Positions 6,872-8,669 of a DNA stretch of 8,669 nucleotides are shown here, piece by piece. The translations under genes and the position numbers were made by a program. The number at the start of each line of letters is the position of its first letter. Within the stretch, counting starts at the first letter, position 1. The stretch lies in NCBI GenBank assembly GCA_007122185.1, contig SKUI01000246.1, positions 1 through 8,669 on the forward strand. The letters are read 5' to 3'. This DNA is from Rhodothermia bacterium (GTDB lineage: Bacteria > Bacteroidota > Rhodothermia > Balneolales > Natronogracilivirgulaceae). A model generated the notes under the pieces. The model saw nothing but the letters and a program-made list of their open reading frames with translations, searched no databases and was not told the origin of the DNA.

Positions 6872-8669
6872 ATGAATGTGTATCAACCCAAAAAGATCAG
6901 AAACATCGCCTTGCTCGGGCATTCCGGCTCGGGCAAGACCACCCTCGCAGAAACCATGCTTTATGAATCCGGGACCATTAAAAGGCGTGGAACTGTTGAG
7001 GAGTCCAATACCGTGTCGGATTACCACCCCATAGAGAAGGAAAAGCAGAAGTCCGTATTCAGTTCTTTCATGCACCTGGATTGGCGCGGGACAAAAATTA
7101 ATGTGATCGATACCCCGGGCACTGCTGATTACGTGGGTGAGGTCGTAAACGCACTTAAAGTAGCCGATGCCGCCATTATCGTGCTGGATGCCGAACACGG
7201 GGTGGAAGTAGGCACCGAGGTCCTGTGGAATATCGTGGCCGAAATGAACAAACCTGCTTTTCTGATCGTGAACAAGGTCGACCATCCCAATTCAAACTAC
7301 CAGATGGTCGTGGATCTGTGCAAGGAGCGTTTTGGGAGGGAAGTGGTCCCGGTTCAATATCCCTTTGAGGAAGGTGAAGGCTTCTCCACAATTGTCGATG
7401 TACTGAAAATGCAGATGTATGAGTTCTCCGAGGATGGCGGCAAGCCAGACAAACTGCCTGTCGCCGACTCCCATAAGTCACAGGCCGATCTTCAGCATAA
7501 CGAACTCATTGAAGCCGTCGCCGAAAACGATGAATCGCTGATGGAACTCTACTTCGAAAAAGGGCATCTGGATGAAGACGAAATGGTGGAAGGTCTCAAA
7601 AAAGCCATGCTCCAGCGCCAGATATTCCCGATGTTCTGCCTTTCTGCTGAAAAAAACATGGGCTCCGGACGTGTGATGGGCTTTATCGACAACGTGCTTC
7701 CAAATCCGCTGGAAGCCAACCCGGACAAGGATATTGACGGAAATGATCTGACGGCAGACCTTGAGCAGAAGCCGCTTGCCTTCCTCTTCAAGACCATCTC
7801 CGAAGAACATGTCGGCGACCTTACCTTTATGAAAGTGTTCGGAGGCACACTCCGGACCGGCGCAGACATGATCAACCATGCGAAGGGCTCAACCAACCGC
7901 CTCGGCAACCTGTTCCTCACCCAAGGCGGAAAAAGGGTGGAGATCCCGGAGATTCACGCAGGTGATATCGGTGCTGTGGTAAAACTCAAGGACGGAGCTG
8001 TTGGCGATACGCTGCGCGACAAGAGCATAGATATCGGCATCTCCCGCGTCAACTATCCCGAACCAACCGAACGGATGGCCGTCCGTTCCACCGAAAAGGG
8101 CGAAGAGGAGAAAATCGGCGCCGCGCTGAACCAGTTGCAGAAAGAGGACCCCTCTCTGCAGGTGGAGAACAGCAAGGAACTCAAGCAGATCATCCTGAGT
8201 GGCCAGGGCGAGGAGCACCTGAACGTGATCCGCTATATGCTGGAACACCGCTTCAAACTCAATCCCGAGTTCTACGAGCCCGGCGTGCCCTACCGCGAAA
8301 CCATTACAAAACCGGTCAAATCGCAATACCGCCACAAGAAACAGTCCGGCGGCGCCGGCCAGTACGGTGAAGTATATTTATACCTGGAACCGTGGGAAGA
8401 GGGAATGCCCCCAACACCCGAAGTAACTGTTCGTGACACCCAGGAAATCGAACTGGAATGGGGCGGCAAACTGATCTACCAGAGCTGTATTGTCGGTGGC
8501 GTGATTGATGCGCGTTTCCTGCCCGCCATCCTCAAGGGAATTATGGAGAAAATGGAAAACGGACCGCTTTCCGGCTGCCGCGCCCGCGACATCCGCGTCT
8601 CGGTCTACGACGGATCCATGCACTCCGTGGACTCCAACGAGGCCGCTTTCAAGACCGCCGCACTGATGG
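6872..8669 (+). CDS. EF-G-like translational GTPase (EF-G-2 type paralogue), C-terminus cut by window edge
   Basis: The frame is open from 6872 to the right edge (599 complete codons). The family is usually about 690-700 residues, so roughly the last 100, domain V, are missing. GTPase motifs are G1 GHSGSGKT (16-23), G3 DTPGT (80-84) and G4 NKVD (134-137). Domain II begins near 299 (KPLAFLFKTI), domain III holds KEDPSLQV and LSGQGEEHLNV (425-451), and domain IV holds QSGGAGQYGEV (491-501), GGVI (542-545) and YDGSMHSVDSNE (579-590). G1 reads GHSGSGKT rather than the AHIDAGKT of canonical EF-G, and switch I lacks RGITI (KQKSVFSS at 58-65). This matches the EF-G-2-like subgroup, not the main translocase fusA. 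The His that follows DxPG in translation factors and helps GTP hydrolysis is Thr here (T84). Its cellular role is uncertain; such paralogues may aid translation or recycling under particular conditions. It diverges from the asparaginase gene. Confidence 0.93.
   Translation, partial: MNVYQPKKIRNIALLGHSGSGKTTLAETMLYESGTIKRRGTVEESNTVSDYHPIEKEKQKSVFSSFMHLDWRGTKINVIDTPGTADYVGEVVNALKVADAAIIVLDAEHGVEVGTEVLWNIVAEMNKPAFLIVNKVDHPNSNYQMVVDLCKERFGREVVPVQYPFEEGEGFSTIVDVLKMQMYEFSEDGGKPDKLPVADSHKSQADLQHNELIEAVAENDESLMELYFEKGHLDEDEMVEGLKKAMLQRQIFPMFCLSAEKNMGSGRVMGFIDNVLPNPLEANPDKDIDGNDLTADLEQKPLAFLFKTISEEHVGDLTFMKVFGGTLRTGADMINHAKGSTNRLGNLFLTQGGKRVEIPEIHAGDIGAVVKLKDGAVGDTLRDKSIDIGISRVNYPEPTERMAVRSTEKGEEEKIGAALNQLQKEDPSLQVENSKELKQIILSGQGEEHLNVIRYMLEHRFKLNPEFYEPGVPYRETITKPVKSQYRHKKQSGGAGQYGEVYLYLEPWEEGMPPTPEVTVRDTQEIELEWGGKLIYQSCIVGGVIDARFLPAILKGIMEKMENGPLSGCRARDIRVSVYDGSMHSVDSNEAAFKTAALM

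Noticed and set aside
7478..8335. Several minus-strand open frames within the EF-G-like gene
   Set aside because: They are antisense to a continuous plus-strand GTPase with intact G1, G3 and G4 motifs and conserved domain IV.

Overview
The window looks like chromosomal DNA from a Gram-negative bacterium, most likely of the Bacteroidota/Balneolota/Rhodothermota assemblage. This placement is inferred. It rests on outer-membrane barrel proteins with C-terminal SPOR domains, a large secreted S9 peptidase, a PolB-type DEDDy exonuclease, an EF-G-like paralogue, moderate GC with AT-rich intergenic DNA, and starts that mostly lack a Shine-Dalgarno sequence. No mobile element, CRISPR array, tRNA or rRNA is visible, and no gene-free stretch exceeds 300 bases. 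The longest gap is the 173-base divergent intergenic region at 6699-6871.

Layout. Five genes lie head to tail on the minus strand. In transcription order they are a cytoplasmic type I L-asparaginase (6698-5694), a predicted DEDDy 3'-5' exonuclease (5654-4938), a secreted S9 prolyl-oligopeptidase-type peptidase (4874-2250), and two tandem paralogous outer-membrane barrel proteins (2169-979 and 966 to beyond the left edge). The gaps are 39, 63, 80 and 12 bases. The 12-base gap marks the two barrel genes as co-transcribed; whether all five form one operon cannot be decided from sequence. One gene runs the other way: an EF-G-like translational GTPase (6872 to beyond the right edge), which has a leader hairpin and the only good Shine-Dalgarno site in the window.

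The genes do not form an obvious pathway. The barrel pair and the S9 peptidase are cell-envelope or secreted proteins. The complete barrel protein has a signal peptide, a beta-barrel of about 190 residues, a coiled coil of about 80 residues and a C-terminal SPOR domain, which suggests an outer-membrane to peptidoglycan tether. The asparaginase, exonuclease and GTPase are cytoplasmic housekeeping or accessory enzymes. I see no clear undescribed multi-gene system. The observations most worth checking are the tandem barrel/coiled-coil/SPOR pair, the altered GTPase motifs of the EF-G paralogue, the N-terminal beta-sandwich of the peptidase, and the hairpin before the EF-G-like gene.
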